A stretch of 64,000 bases of DNA from JBNKWA01 sp050299555 (GCA_050299555.1 JBNKWA010000070.1:1-64000), one strand, 5' to 3'. Positions 19,213 to 27,972 are shown, numbered from the stretch's first letter. Translations and numbers: made by a program. The notes: generated from the sequence alone by a model not told the origin.

Positions 19213-20148
19213 ATGCTGAACTTGGACACCGCGCAACCTGTCGCCGTGAATGGGATCACTCTTGCCACGGTGGCAAGAGGCGAAGGCGACCCCCTGGTTT
19301 TCGTACATGGCGGTGTTTCCGATCTGCGCACGTGGTCGCACCAGGTCGGGTTTTTCGCCGGGCGCTTTCGCACGATCGCCTATAGTCGCCGCTATTGCCG
19401 GCCGAACGCGCCGATACCGCCCGATGCCGGCGATCCGATCCAGATACATGTCGACGACCTCTTGGGCTTGATCGATGCCCTGGATGCCAGCCCTTCGCAT
19501 GTTGTCGGGCATTCCTGGGGCGCACTCGTCGCGCTGCTTGCGGCCGGTCGGAAGCCTGGGCATTTCCGCAGCCTGGTTCTGATCGAGCCGCCGGCTGTTT
19601 CCATGCATGTCAGCGTGCCGCCAAGCGTCTCCCAGATGATCCGGCTCTTCTGGTCCTCGCCCCGGCGCGCAATCGCCATCGCCAGGCTTGGCGGCGGCGC
19701 GCTGGTGCCGGCCGAAAAGGCGTTCCGAAGCGGCGACGACAAGACGGCCATAGAGCACTTCGGCCGCGGCGTTCTCGGCGACCGCTATTTCGAGGCATTG
19801 TCCGAGGAGCGCTACGCGCAGGTCTGGGAAAACCGCGGCCCCGACCGGGCGCAGGCCTTGCATCACGGATTTCCCGACCTCAGGGGCGATAGGTTCCCGC
19901 AGGTCGATGTTCCGGTTCTTCTGGTCGGCGGTGCCGACAGCCCGCGTATCTTCGGCCTGCTGAACGACAGCCTGCTGGCGCGTCTTCCGGTTGCCCGGAA
20001 ATGCGTGATCGAAAACGCATCACACATCGTTCACGAGGACGCGCCAGAGGCCTTGAACAGGGCGGTCCTGGAGTTCCTTGATGACGTGCGCCAAGGCCTC
20101 AGACCCGACCCTGTTCGGCAACAGCCGTCATCGCTCAAAGGCACATGA
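19213..20148 (+). CDS. Alpha/beta hydrolase
   Basis: A 311-residue alpha/beta hydrolase with the oxyanion-hole motif FVHGGVSDLRTW, nucleophile elbow VGHSWGAL, acid candidate in LLVGGADSPRIF, and the catalytic His in ENASHIVHEDAPEALN. It is similar to epoxide hydrolase or haloperoxidase-like members, but the substrate is unknown. It lies on the plus strand between lptB and hpf, both on the minus strand, so it appears inserted into an otherwise conserved order. A GTCCCC-family repeat lies between its end and lptB. Confidence 0.85.
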   Translation: MLNLDTAQPVAVNGITLATVARGEGDPLVFVHGGVSDLRTWSHQVGFFAGRFRTIAYSRRYCRPNAPIPPDAGDPIQIHVDDLLGLIDALDASPSHVVGHSWGALVALLAAGRKPGHFRSLVLIEPPAVSMHVSVPPSVSQMIRLFWSSPRRAIAIARLGGGALVPAEKAFRSGDDKTAIEHFGRGVLGDRYFEALSEERYAQVWENRGPDRAQALHHGFPDLRGDRFPQVDVPVLLVGGADSPRIFGLLNDSLLARLPVARKCVIENASHIVHEDAPEALNRAVLEFLDDVRQGLRPDPVRQQPSSLKGT

Positions 20149-20182
20149 AGATCGATGTCCCCCGCATGCGTCCGCACGCGCG

Positions 20183-20235
20183 TTGACACTTAATCCTTTT
20201 ATATCAGTCTCTTGATCCTCTGTCCCCATGGGGAC
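20183..20235. repeat. Single divergent copy of GTCCCC palindrome repeat
   Basis: The perfect palindrome GTCCCCATGGGGAC is at 20222-20235. It is preceded by TATATCAGT and CTTGATC at the same offsets at which cluster copies have ATTCCAGT or ATATCAGT and CTTGAC. The left GTCCCC half-site is missing at the usual 56-bp position. It lies between convergent genes (hydrolase and lptB), consistent with a terminator or REP-like role. Confidence 0.65.
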
Positions 20236-20267
20236 GCCCCGGCGTGGGGCCGGTCGGGGGCCACGGC

Positions 20268-21056
20268 CTAGAAGCGGAAGCGTTCGCCCAGATAGACGCG
20301 GCGGACGCTCGCATCCTCGACCACCTGCGCCGGGGTGCCGCTCATGATCATGTGCCCGTCATGCAGGATATAGGCGCGGTCGACGATCTCCAGCGTCTCG
20401 CGCACGTTGTGGTCGGTGATCAGCACGCCGATGCCGCGGTCCTTCAGGTGCGAAACCAGTGTCCGGATCTCGCCCACCGCGATGGGGTCGACGCCGGCAA
20501 AGGGCTCGTCCAGCAGCACGAAGGATGGCTGCGCCGCCAGGCAGCGGGCGATCTCCACACGGCGCCGTTCGCCGCCCGACAGCGACAGCGCCGGTGCTCG
20601 CCTGAGATGGGTGATCGAGAACTCGGCCAGAAGCGCGTCCAGCATCTGCTCGCGGCGCTCGTGATCCTTGACCCCCAGTTCCAGCACGGCGCGGATGTTG
20701 TTCTCGACGCTGAGGCCGCGGAAGATCGAGGCCTCCTGCGGCAGATAGCCGATGCCCAGCTTGGCGCGGCGGTACATGGGCAGCAGCGTCGCGTCCTCGC
20801 CGTCGATCAGCACCGTGCCGGTATCGGGCGTGATCAGCCCGGCGACGGCATAAAAGCAGGTGGTCTTGCCGGCACCGTTGGGGCCGAGAAGCGCCACCAC
20901 CTCGCCGCGCTTCAGGTCCAGCGAGACGTCGCGCAGGACCGGGCGCTTGTGATAGCTCTTGCCGAGGTTCATCACCTGCAGCCCGCTGCCGCCCTGGGTC
21001 ACCGAAAGCCCGGCCCGCGCCGCGGCCTCGCCACTGTCTCCGTCGGGCTGTTTCAC
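20268..21056 (-). CDS. lptB: LPS export ABC transporter ATPase LptB
   Basis: A 262-residue cytoplasmic ATPase of the Lpt machine that extracts LPS from the inner membrane and pushes it along the periplasmic bridge. Walker A is GPNGAGKTTCFY, the family segment YLPQEASIFRGLSVENNIRA is present, the signature is LSLSGGERRRVEIAR, and Walker B is FVLLDEPFAGVDPIAV. It starts with GTG overlapping the lptA stop (GTGA). About 28 extra N-terminal residues precede the core, so a later start is possible. It is the last gene of the rnd-kdsD-lptC-lptA-lptB series. Confidence 0.94.
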   Translation of the reverse strand: MKQPDGDSGEAAARAGLSVTQGGSGLQVMNLGKSYHKRPVLRDVSLDLKRGEVVALLGPNGAGKTTCFYAVAGLITPDTGTVLIDGEDATLLPMYRRAKLGIGYLPQEASIFRGLSVENNIRAVLELGVKDHERREQMLDALLAEFSITHLRRAPALSLSGGERRRVEIARCLAAQPSFVLLDEPFAGVDPIAVGEIRTLVSHLKDRGIGVLITDHNVRETLEIVDRAYILHDGHMIMSGTPAQVVEDASVRRVYLGERFRF

Positions 21057-21592
21057 TGGTCCCCGCCGGGCTGCAGCACCGTCTTGACCCGGCCTTCCAT
21101 GCGCGCCTCGCCGGTGGCGAGGTCGATCCTGAGCTGCTGGCCGGCGATGGCGTTCTCGCCCTGGGTCAAGAGCACGTCGCCTTCCATGGCCACGTCGCCG
21201 GCGGCGACGCTGTAGACGGCGCTTTCCGACTCAGCGGCTTCCTCGCCATTGGTCAGGGTCACGCCGCCAGTGGCCACAATGCGTTCGACCTTGCCCTGGG
21301 CGCCGTCTTCGCCGCTGACATAGGTGACGACGATTTCGGCCGCCTGCATCTTCAGCGTGCCCTGGACCACCAGCACGTTGCCCGAGAAGGTGGCGGTGCC
21401 GCCGGACTGGCTGAGCGACAGGCTGTCGGCGTTGATCTCGACCGGTTGCGTGGGATCCTGCCTCAGCCCGCCAAAGCTGACGCTGGTGCCCTGTGCCGCC
21501 GCCAGTCCCGGAAGCGCCATGGCCAGCGCCACTGCCACCGCCCGGCCGAACCCGTTCACCCTCACCCTCACGCCCCGACCCCTTCGCTTCAC
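21053..21592 (-). CDS. lptA: LPS transport periplasmic protein LptA
   Basis: A 179-residue periplasmic protein with a signal peptide (FGRAVAVALAMALPGLAAAQ) and an OstA/LptA beta-jellyroll (VEINADSLSLSQSGGTATFS, GNVLVVQGTLKMQAAEIVV). It forms the bridge that carries LPS between LptC and LptD. GTG 21592 overlaps the lptC stop; an arginine-rich stretch precedes the hydrophobic core. Confidence 0.9.
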   Translation of the reverse strand: MKRRGRGVRVRVNGFGRAVAVALAMALPGLAAAQGTSVSFGGLRQDPTQPVEINADSLSLSQSGGTATFSGNVLVVQGTLKMQAAEIVVTYVSGEDGAQGKVERIVATGGVTLTNGEEAAESESAVYSVAAGDVAMEGDVLLTQGENAIAGQQLRIDLATGEARMEGRVKTVLQPGGDQ

Positions 21593-22215
21593 TCGGTCGC
21601 CGGAAGATAGGTCACACTGACCCCGCCCGCAAAGCTTATCCGCCGGTTGCCGCCGACCGCTTCCGGCGCGTCCCCGTCGGGGGCGATGGTCAGCGTATCG
21701 GCGCGGATACGCCCGGCGGGCCCGTCGGCCTCGACCGCGCCGCTGGCGACGATGGTGGCGCTGCCGAGCTGGGCGTCGATCCGGTCGGCGCTGGCGGTGT
21801 AGCCGTCCGAGGTGAGCAGCTTGACGCCGGTCTCCAGCGTCAGCGTCTGCGACTGCCGGTCGAAGACCGCCGCCTCGGCGGCAAGCCGGATGGTGCGCCC
21901 GCCCACCTCCTCGATCGTGCCCGAAAGCGCCGTGGCGGTGAACTGCTGCATGGTGTCGTCGGCCGGCAGCACCGAATCGGCGGTAAAGGCATAGCGGTCG
22001 CCGGCCCGGGTCGAGCCGGAGAGTTGCGGATTGGTCAGCCGCACGCCGTCGCCCAGGGCGGCCAGGTCGGTACCGGTGAAGAACAGCCCGCCCTCCAGCT
22101 CGTCGTCGCGCTCCAGAAGGAACACCAGCGCCAGCATGACCACCGCCGCCGCCGGCAGGGCCACCTTCAGGATGGCGACGAAGCGCGAATAGGGACCGGG
22201 CGAGTGGCGGCGCAT
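21589..22215 (-). CDS. lptC: LPS export protein LptC
   Basis: A 208-residue protein with one N-terminal membrane helix (FVAILKVALPAAAVVMLALV) and a periplasmic LptC/OstA-like fold. It anchors LptA to the LptB2FG transporter. ATG 22215 lies 3 bases after the kdsD stop, so the genes are cotranscribed. Sequence conservation of LptC is low, so the assignment rests on topology plus position between kdsD and lptA. Confidence 0.85.
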   Translation of the reverse strand: MRRHSPGPYSRFVAILKVALPAAAVVMLALVFLLERDDELEGGLFFTGTDLAALGDGVRLTNPQLSGSTRAGDRYAFTADSVLPADDTMQQFTATALSGTIEEVGGRTIRLAAEAAVFDRQSQTLTLETGVKLLTSDGYTASADRIDAQLGSATIVASGAVEADGPAGRIRADTLTIAPDGDAPEAVGGNRRISFAGGVSVTYLPATE

Positions 22216-22218
22216 GGC

Positions 22219-23226
22219 CTAGCCCAGGCCGGCCCGCAGGAGGTCGTGCAGATGCAGGACGCCAAGCGGTGCGCCGCTCTGCGGGTCGACCACGAACAGG
22301 CAGGTGATCCGCCGCCCGGGCGTGTTCATGATCCCCAGCGCCTCGCTGGCCAGCCGGCCGGGCTGCACCGTTCGCGGGTCGCGGGTCATGACCTCGCCGG
22401 CGGTGCGGCCCATCAGCCCGTCGAGATTGCGCCGCAGGTCGCCGTCGGTGATGATCCCGGCCAGGCGACCGGCCTCGACCACACCGGTGACGCCAAAGCT
22501 CTTGCGGGTCATCTCGATCAGCACTTCCGGCATCGCGGTGTCCGGGGCGACCAGCGGCATCGCCTCGCCGCCATGCATCAGCTCCTCGACATGGGCCAGC
22601 CGCGCCCCCAGCATGCCGCCCGGGTGGTAGGTCTTGTAGTCGTCGGGGCTGAAGCGCCGCCGCTCCATCATCGCCACCGCCAGCGCGTCGCCCAGCGCCA
22701 GCGTCATCGTGGTCGAGGTGGTCGGCGCCAGCCCGTTCGGGCAGGCCTCGGGCGCTTCAGGCAGGCAGATGGCGACGTCGGCCTGCCGCAGAAGCGTGCT
22801 GTCGCGGCGCCCGGCGACGCCGATCAGCGGGATCGCAAAGCGCCGGGCATAGGCGAGGATCGCGGCCAGTTCCGGCGTTTCGCCCGAATTCGACAGCAGC
22901 AGCACCACGTCGCCGCGGGCGATCATGCCGAGATCGCCGTGGCTGGCCTCGCCGGGATGGACGAACTGCGCTGGGGTGCCGGTCGAGGCGAAGGTGGCGG
23001 CGATCTTGCGCCCCACATGGCCCGACTTGCCCATGCCGCCGACGATGATCCGCCCCTTGGCCGCCAGCATCGTCTCCACCGCCGCGGCGAAGCTGCCGTC
23101 GAGCGTCGCCGCAAGCGCGCTCAGCGCTGCCGCCTCGATCTTCAGCACCCGGGCGCCGCTGTCGATCAGCGCGCGGTCGCCGCCGCCGTCGCGTGCGTCA
23201 ATGGGCAAGGATGTCGGGATCGTCAT
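22219..23226 (-). CDS. kdsD: Arabinose-5-phosphate isomerase (KpsF/GutQ family)
   Basis: Interconverts ribulose-5-phosphate and arabinose-5-phosphate, the first step of KDO synthesis for LPS. The 335-residue product has an N-terminal SIS sugar-isomerase domain (GMGKSGHVGRKIAATFASTG, HPGEASHGDLGM, LLLSNSGETPEL). A pair of C-terminal CBS domains follows (residues about 205-330). ATG 23226 overlaps the 3' end of rnd by 29 bases; a longer frame to 23307 lies inside rnd and is less likely. Its position before lptCAB fits LPS biogenesis. Confidence 0.93.
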   Translation of the reverse strand: MTIPTSLPIDARDGGGDRALIDSGARVLKIEAAALSALAATLDGSFAAAVETMLAAKGRIIVGGMGKSGHVGRKIAATFASTGTPAQFVHPGEASHGDLGMIARGDVVLLLSNSGETPELAAILAYARRFAIPLIGVAGRRDSTLLRQADVAICLPEAPEACPNGLAPTTSTTMTLALGDALAVAMMERRRFSPDDYKTYHPGGMLGARLAHVEELMHGGEAMPLVAPDTAMPEVLIEMTRKSFGVTGVVEAGRLAGIITDGDLRRNLDGLMGRTAGEVMTRDPRTVQPGRLASEALGIMNTPGRRITCLFVVDPQSGAPLGVLHLHDLLRAGLG

Positions 23227-23809
23227 AGCCAAGAAGGTCCAGCGCCGCCCGCGTCGGCAGGAAGGCAAAACAGGCGGCGGCAATCTCCGTCCGTCCCTCG
23301 CGGGCAAGAAGCGGATCCAGCTTCGCCTTCAGCGCATGCAGGTGCAGGACGTCCGAGGCGGCGTATTCCAGTTGCGCTTCGGTCAGCGTCTCCGCCCCCC
23401 AGTCCGAGCTCTGCTGCTGTTTGGAGATGTCGATGCCAAGAAGGTCGCCAAGCAGGTATTTCAGCCCCTGCCGGTCGGTATAGGTGCGGACCAGTTTGGC
23501 GGCGATCTTGGTGCAGTAGACAGGCGTCGTGGCGACCCCGAAGGCGTGCAGGAACGCGGCGACATCGAACCGCGCGAAGTGGAACAGCTTGAGCTGCGCC
23601 GGGTTGGTCAGCAGCCGCGTCAGGTTGGGCGCCTCGGTCTGGCCCCTGGCGATCTGCACCAGATGGGCGTCACCGTCACCGGCGGACAGTTGCACCAGGC
23701 ACAGGCGGTCGCGATGCGGGTTCAGCCCCATCGTCTCGCTGTCGACGGCCACGACAGGCCCGAGGTCGAGCCCGGCGGGCAGGTCGCCCTTGTGCAGATG
23801 GATGGTCAT
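23198..23809 (-). CDS. rnd: Ribonuclease D
   Basis: A 203-residue 3'-5' exoribonuclease of the DEDD family that trims tRNA 3' ends. Exo I is VVAVDSETMGL, Exo II is in LKLFHFARFDVAAFLHAFG, and Exo III is LEYAASDVLHLHALK. The protein is shorter than E. coli RNase D because it lacks the HRDC domains, as is usual in alphaproteobacteria. ATG 23809 is preferred over 23899 since the first residues upstream are arginine-rich and not conserved. It leads the LPS operon and lies downstream of a tRNA-Leu gene on the same strand. Confidence 0.92.
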   Translation of the reverse strand: MTIHLHKGDLPAGLDLGPVVAVDSETMGLNPHRDRLCLVQLSAGDGDAHLVQIARGQTEAPNLTRLLTNPAQLKLFHFARFDVAAFLHAFGVATTPVYCTKIAAKLVRTYTDRQGLKYLLGDLLGIDISKQQQSSDWGAETLTEAQLEYAASDVLHLHALKAKLDPLLAREGRTEIAAACFAFLPTRAALDLLGYDDPDILAH

Positions 23810-24119
23810 CGCCCCCGCTCTCCGTCTTCGGCCACGCCGCTGCGAACGGTCCGGCGGACGGGATCTGGCGCCAGGCAAAGACCCGACATCCCCTCTCATG
23901 GCCGATCATTGAAGCCAACAACCTACTAGCTGGCAAGCATGGGGACGGACAAGGCCTTTGGCGTTGACGGCCGGTCGGCTCTGCGAGGCGGCCGTCCCCG
24001 GCATCGTCGCGGACAAGGCGAGGCACCGCGAAGGCAGCGCGCCTGCGACACGGCTTCCGGCCATGGCCGCGCAACGCCACCGCGCCCGGGAGCCTGAAGG
24101 TGAACTGACTTTGAAGAGT
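23810..24119. other. Intergenic region between rnd and tRNA-Leu
   Basis: About 310 bases in which I see no gene or strong structure. It probably contains the rnd operon promoter on the minus strand and the tRNA trailer. A lone CATGGGGAC half-palindrome near 23939 recalls the GTCCCC repeat but lacks the rest. Confidence 0.4.
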
Positions 24120-24206
<87 letters not shown>

Positions 24207-24272
24207 AGGTGTCGTTGGAAAGCGGCACGTATAGCGACGCCCGGTGGCTGTCAACAGCTTGTTGCGACCGCT

Positions 24273-24287
24273 CGGCCCAAAGGGCCG
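24273..24287. terminator. Short hairpin after PPK2 gene
   Basis: CGGCCC (24273-24278) and GGGCCG (24282-24287) form a perfect 6-bp stem with an AAA loop, 22 bases beyond the PPK2 stop on the minus strand and upstream of tRNA-Leu. It may be a weak terminator. Confidence 0.3.
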
Positions 24288-24309
24288 GCCATTGCCGCCG
24301 ACGGCGCGA

Positions 24310-25302
24310 CTACCGGCCGCGGCGCTGGTCGGGATGCATGCTCTTGCCCAGGATGTGGTCGCTTTGCCGGATCACGTGGCGGCTGGTGCCGACGATCAGC
24401 GGATCGGGCGGGATGGCGACATCCGGGTTGCGATCCGGGTAGGGCAGCGAATCGAGGAAGTGCCGCATGCAGTTCAGCCGTGCCCGCTTCTTGTCGTTCG
24501 ACTTGACGATGGTCCAGGGCGCGTCGGCGGTGTCGGTGTAGAAGAACATCGCCTCCTTCGCCTCGGTATAGTCGTCCCACTTGTCCAGCGACTGGCGGTC
24601 GATCGGCGACAGCTTCCATTTCTTCAAGGGCTCGTTCTCGCGCGCGGCGAAGCGCCGGCGCTGCTCGGCCTGGGTGACCGAGAACCAGTACTTGAACAGC
24701 CAGATGCCCGAGCGCACCAGCATCCGCTCCAGTTCCGGTGTCTGGCGCATGAATTCCAGATAGTCGGTGGGGGTGCAGAACCCCATCACCCGCTCGACGC
24801 CGGCGCGGTTGTACCAGGAGCGGTCGAAAAGCACGACCTCGCCGGTGGTCGGCAGATGCTCGACATAGCGCTGGAAGAACCACTGGCCGCGCTCGCGGTC
24901 GCCGGGCTTGTCCAGGGCCACGACCCGGGCGCTGCGGGGATTGAGATGCTCCATGAACCGCTTGATGGTGCCGCCCTTGCCGGCGGCGTCGCGGCCTTCG
25001 AACAGGATCACGATCTTCTGGCCGGTGGCGCGCACCCAGTCCTGGACCTTCAGAAGCTCGATCTGAAGTTCGGCCTTCTGGGCCTCGTAGTCCCGGCGCG
25101 CGATCTTGCGGCGATACGGGTAGCGGCCGGACTCGAACAGCTCCCGGACATTGGCCTGGGTGACCGCCGGCGTGGCAGGGGGCGTGGCGGGCGGCGTCGC
25201 GGCCTTCGAGGCCGGGGCGGTCGCCGGCGCCCCGGCGTCGGTTGCCCCGCCCTCCGTGGGCTGCGGCGCGGCGTCGGTCCCGGTGGATGTCTTGGCGTCC
25301 AT
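24310..25302 (-). CDS. ppk2: Polyphosphate kinase 2
   Basis: Transfers phosphate between polyphosphate and nucleoside diphosphates. The 330-residue protein has Walker A EGRDAAGKGG (about residues 102-111), the lid region LFDRSWYNRAGVERVMGF, and the PPK2 segments WFSVTQAEQRRRFAAR and NDKKRARLNCMRHFL. The single PPK2 domain suggests the class I type. The first 50 residues are a low-complexity Ala/Pro/Thr tail (PPATPPATPAVTQ), likely disordered. It is transcribed alone. Confidence 0.94.
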   Translation of the reverse strand: MDAKTSTGTDAAPQPTEGGATDAGAPATAPASKAATPPATPPATPAVTQANVRELFESGRYPYRRKIARRDYEAQKAELQIELLKVQDWVRATGQKIVILFEGRDAAGKGGTIKRFMEHLNPRSARVVALDKPGDRERGQWFFQRYVEHLPTTGEVVLFDRSWYNRAGVERVMGFCTPTDYLEFMRQTPELERMLVRSGIWLFKYWFSVTQAEQRRRFAARENEPLKKWKLSPIDRQSLDKWDDYTEAKEAMFFYTDTADAPWTIVKSNDKKRARLNCMRHFLDSLPYPDRNPDVAIPPDPLIVGTSRHVIRQSDHILGKSMHPDQRRGR

Positions 25303-25504
25303 GCTGACCTCATCTTGGTTGCGGCCGGATTCGCCCAGACTAGGCCCGGGCGGTTTATCCGCCCTTGATGCGGGTCAATTCCGCGTCGCCGTCCGGCCGC
25401 GCCGCCCGGCTCCGGGGCTAGCCAGATAACCAATCCATTTCAACAGCTTGGCGGAAATTGGCGCCCATATCGTCCAACCCCATGCCAACAGAAGGAGAAA
25501 TGGC

Positions 25505-26062
25505 ATGACGATTCGGATCCACGGTTTTGCCCAGTCCACCTACGTGCGCACCGTTCGCATGGCGGCAATCGAGAAGGGGCTGTCCCACGAACTGGTGCCG
25601 CTGGCCTATCACCAGCCGGCGCATTTCGCGCTGCATCCGTTCGGCAAGATGCCGGTGCTGACCCACGACGGCACCACCGTCTACGAGACGCTGGCGATCC
25701 TCGACCATCTCGACGGTCTTGCCGGGCCGCGCCTGATCCCGGCCGATCCGGCCGCGCGGGTACCGGTCAGCACCGTCATCTCGGCCGCCATCGACTATGC
25801 CTACCGGCAGGTGGTGCATGGCGACGCCGAGGCCGCGGCGCCGGTCTTCGACTGGCTCGAAGCACGGCTCGACGGGCAGGCATGGCTTGCCGGCGCCGCG
25901 CTGACCGCGGCCGATCTTTTCCTTGCACCCATGCTGGCCTACCATTTCGCCGAGCATGGCCGGGCCGCCCTGGACAGCCGGCCCCGGCTGGCCGGATGGT
26001 ACCAGCGCATCGCGGCGCGGCCCAGCTTCGAACAGACGGCGGCGATGGAGGGCGCGGCATGA
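25505..26062 (+). CDS. Glutathione S-transferase family protein
   Basis: A 185-residue GST with an N-terminal thioredoxin-like domain (MTIRIHGFAQSTYVRTVRMA, glutathione-site KMPVLTHDGTTVYETLAILD) and a C-terminal helical domain (LTAADLFLAPMLAYHF). The Ser/Tyr near residue 11 in AQSTYVRTV is the likely glutathione-activating residue. ATG 25505 follows AGGAGAAA. Its stop overlaps the start of a sigma factor gene (ATGA), so the two are coupled. Confidence 0.88.
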   Translation: MTIRIHGFAQSTYVRTVRMAAIEKGLSHELVPLAYHQPAHFALHPFGKMPVLTHDGTTVYETLAILDHLDGLAGPRLIPADPAARVPVSTVISAAIDYAYRQVVHGDAEAAAPVFDWLEARLDGQAWLAGAALTAADLFLAPMLAYHFAEHGRAALDSRPRLAGWYQRIAARPSFEQTAAMEGAA

Positions 26063-26880
26063 ACGACACGGCCGGGAAAGACCTGATCTCGGCGGCGCAG
26101 GCGGGCGACAGGCCCGCCTTCGACCGGCTGGCGCAGGGCGCGCGGCGCCGGCTCGACGCCTATCTGTGGCGCATGGTCGGCCAGCGCGAGGATTGCGAGG
26201 ACCTGGCCCAGGCGGCGCTGATGAAGGCGTGGGCGGGGATCGGCAGCTTCGACGGTCGCTCGTCCTTCGCGACCTGGCTTCTGGCCATCGCCCACCGGCT
26301 GGCGGTGGATCATTTGCGCGGGCGCCGGCGCTGGCGCCGTGAAAGCCAGATCGCCTATGCCAACCAGTGCGCCGGCAACGAGGCGTGGCAGGGCGAGATC
26401 ATGGCGGTGCTGGCCGAGCCCGACTTCGCCTTCGATGCGCGCGAGCATGTCGCCTACTGCTTCGTCTGCCTCGGCCGCTCGCTGCCACCGGACGAGCAGG
26501 CGGCGCTGGTCCTGCGCGACGTGATGGAGTTCAGCGCCCGCGAGGCGGCGGACGTGCTCGGGACCTCGGACTCGGTGCTGCGCCACCGGCTGGCGGCGGC
26601 GCGGCGGGCGATGGAAGAGCGCTACGAGGGGCTGTGCGCGCTGGTCTCCAAGACCGGCATGTGCCGCCAGTGCAGCGGCATCGGCGAGGCGGCAAGGGCG
26701 GTCGGCGGCAAGGCGTTGCCGCTGCCGGATATCGACGGTTTCGCTGCCCGCCTGGCGGTGGTGCGCGGAACCGATCCGGCGGCGCGGCGGAACCGGGCGC
26801 TGCACGAGGTGTTCTTCCGCCGCACCGCCGAGGTCGAGGCGGCTGGCGTCGGCGCCACGGTTCCCGACGACTGCAGCTAG
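26059..26880 (+). CDS. ECF-type sigma-70 factor with Cys-rich C-terminal part
   Basis: A 273-residue sigma-70 family factor. Region 2 covers DAYLWRMVGQREDCEDLAQA and the WLLAIAHRLAVDHLRGRRRW segment. Region 4 covers LPPDEQAALVLRDVMEFSAR and EAADVLGTSDSVLRHRLAAA. A C-terminal extension of about 80 residues begins with a CxxC pair in KTGMCRQCSGIGEAAR, uncommon for ECF factors, which suggests metal binding or redox sensing. No anti-sigma gene is adjacent; instead it is coupled by ATGA to a GST gene. Confidence 0.85.
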   Translation: MNDTAGKDLISAAQAGDRPAFDRLAQGARRRLDAYLWRMVGQREDCEDLAQAALMKAWAGIGSFDGRSSFATWLLAIAHRLAVDHLRGRRRWRRESQIAYANQCAGNEAWQGEIMAVLAEPDFAFDAREHVAYCFVCLGRSLPPDEQAALVLRDVMEFSAREAADVLGTSDSVLRHRLAAARRAMEERYEGLCALVSKTGMCRQCSGIGEAARAVGGKALPLPDIDGFAARLAVVRGTDPAARRNRALHEVFFRRTAEVEAAGVGATVPDDCS

Positions 26881-26973
26881 GCGGTGAAGTTGCGGCTGCG
26901 CGCCGCAGGCGGCTTGTCTGAAAGGCGCGCCGCCTGTATCAGACCCTCAGCAGGCAACCATGGAGTGACCGCC

Positions 26974-27972
26974 ATGCAGGCTCTGAGCGGCGCACCGATC
27001 GTCACCATCTTCGGCGGGTCCGGCTTTGTCGGCCGCTATATCGCACGGCGCATGGCCCAGAAGGGCTGGCGGGTGCGCGTTGCCACCCGGCGCCCGAACG
27101 AGGCGCTGTTCGTGCGTACCTACGGTGTCGTCGGGCAGGTAGAGCCGGTGCTGGCCAACATCCGCGACGATGCCAGCGTGGCGGCGGCGGTGGCCGGTGC
27201 CACGGCGGTGGCCAATTGTGTCGGCACCTTCGACAAGTCGGGCGCCAACAGTTTCGATGCGGTGCAGGTCCAGGGCGCGGCCCGCGTGGCCAAAGCGGCG
27301 GCGGCTGCCGGCGTCAAGCGCCTGGTGCAGATTTCCGCCATCGGCGCCGACCCCGAGGCCGACAGCCTTTACGCCCGCTCCAAGGGCGAGGGCGAGGCGG
27401 CGGTAAAGGCGGCCTTCCCCGGCGCGGTCATCCTGCGTCCCTCGATCGTCTTCGGGTCCGAGGATCAGTTCTTCAACCGCTTCGCTGCGATCAGCCGCCT
27501 CTCCATGGTGCTGCCGGTGATCGGTGCCGAGACCAGGTTCCAGCCGGTCTGGGTCGATGACGTGGCCGCCGCCGCCGAAAAGGCGCTGCTGGGCGAGGCC
27601 GGGCCCGGTGTCTACGAACTCGGCGGACCCGAGGTTGCCAGCTTCCGCAAGCTTCTGGAGCGGATGCTGGGTGTCATTCGCCGCCGCCGCGCCATCGTGG
27701 CGCTGCCGTTCTGGCTGGCGGGATTTCAGGGCAAGCTCTTCGATCTGACCGCCACGGTGACGGGCGGGCTGGTCTCGATGCCCTGGACCGAGGACCAGGT
27801 GAGGTCGCTGCGCCACGACAACGTGGTGTCGCCGGGCGCGCGGGGCCTTGCCGATCTCGGCATCGAGCCGATGGCCATGGGCGCGCTTCTGGACGGCTAC
27901 CTCGAACCCTACCGGCCGCAGGGTGAATTCACCGCGCTCACGGCGTCGGCCCGCAACATGCGTGCGCGCTAG
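26974..27972 (+). CDS. NAD(P)-binding protein, complex I NDUFA9-like
   Basis: A 332-residue atypical short-chain dehydrogenase of the NDUFA9 type. The nucleotide-binding motif is VTIFGGSGFVGRYIARRMAQ, followed by the sequence ISAIGADPEADSLYARSKGE near the expected active-site region. The C-terminal part is predicted to associate with membranes. In alphaproteobacteria such proteins are encoded beside uppP and are linked to complex I or quinone synthesis by homology only. It lies 24 bases before uppP. Confidence 0.87.
   Translation: MQALSGAPIVTIFGGSGFVGRYIARRMAQKGWRVRVATRRPNEALFVRTYGVVGQVEPVLANIRDDASVAAAVAGATAVANCVGTFDKSGANSFDAVQVQGAARVAKAAAAAGVKRLVQISAIGADPEADSLYARSKGEGEAAVKAAFPGAVILRPSIVFGSEDQFFNRFAAISRLSMVLPVIGAETRFQPVWVDDVAAAAEKALLGEAGPGVYELGGPEVASFRKLLERMLGVIRRRRAIVALPFWLAGFQGKLFDLTATVTGGLVSMPWTEDQVRSLRHDNVVSPGARGLADLGIEPMAMGALLDGYLEPYRPQGEFTALTASARNMRAR

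Noticed and set aside
20183..20211. Promoter starting with TTGACA at 20183
   Set aside because: No -10 hexamer occurs at acceptable spacing and no gene lies downstream on that strand; the bases belong to the divergent repeat copy.
21661..21690. GTCCCCGTCGGGG inside lptC as a repeat copy
   Set aside because: It is within coding sequence, lacks the central AT and the fixed half-sites, and is explained by codon composition.
23936..23947. Degenerate GTCCCC repeat near rnd (CATGGGGAC)
   Set aside because: Only half of the palindrome is present with no other family feature.
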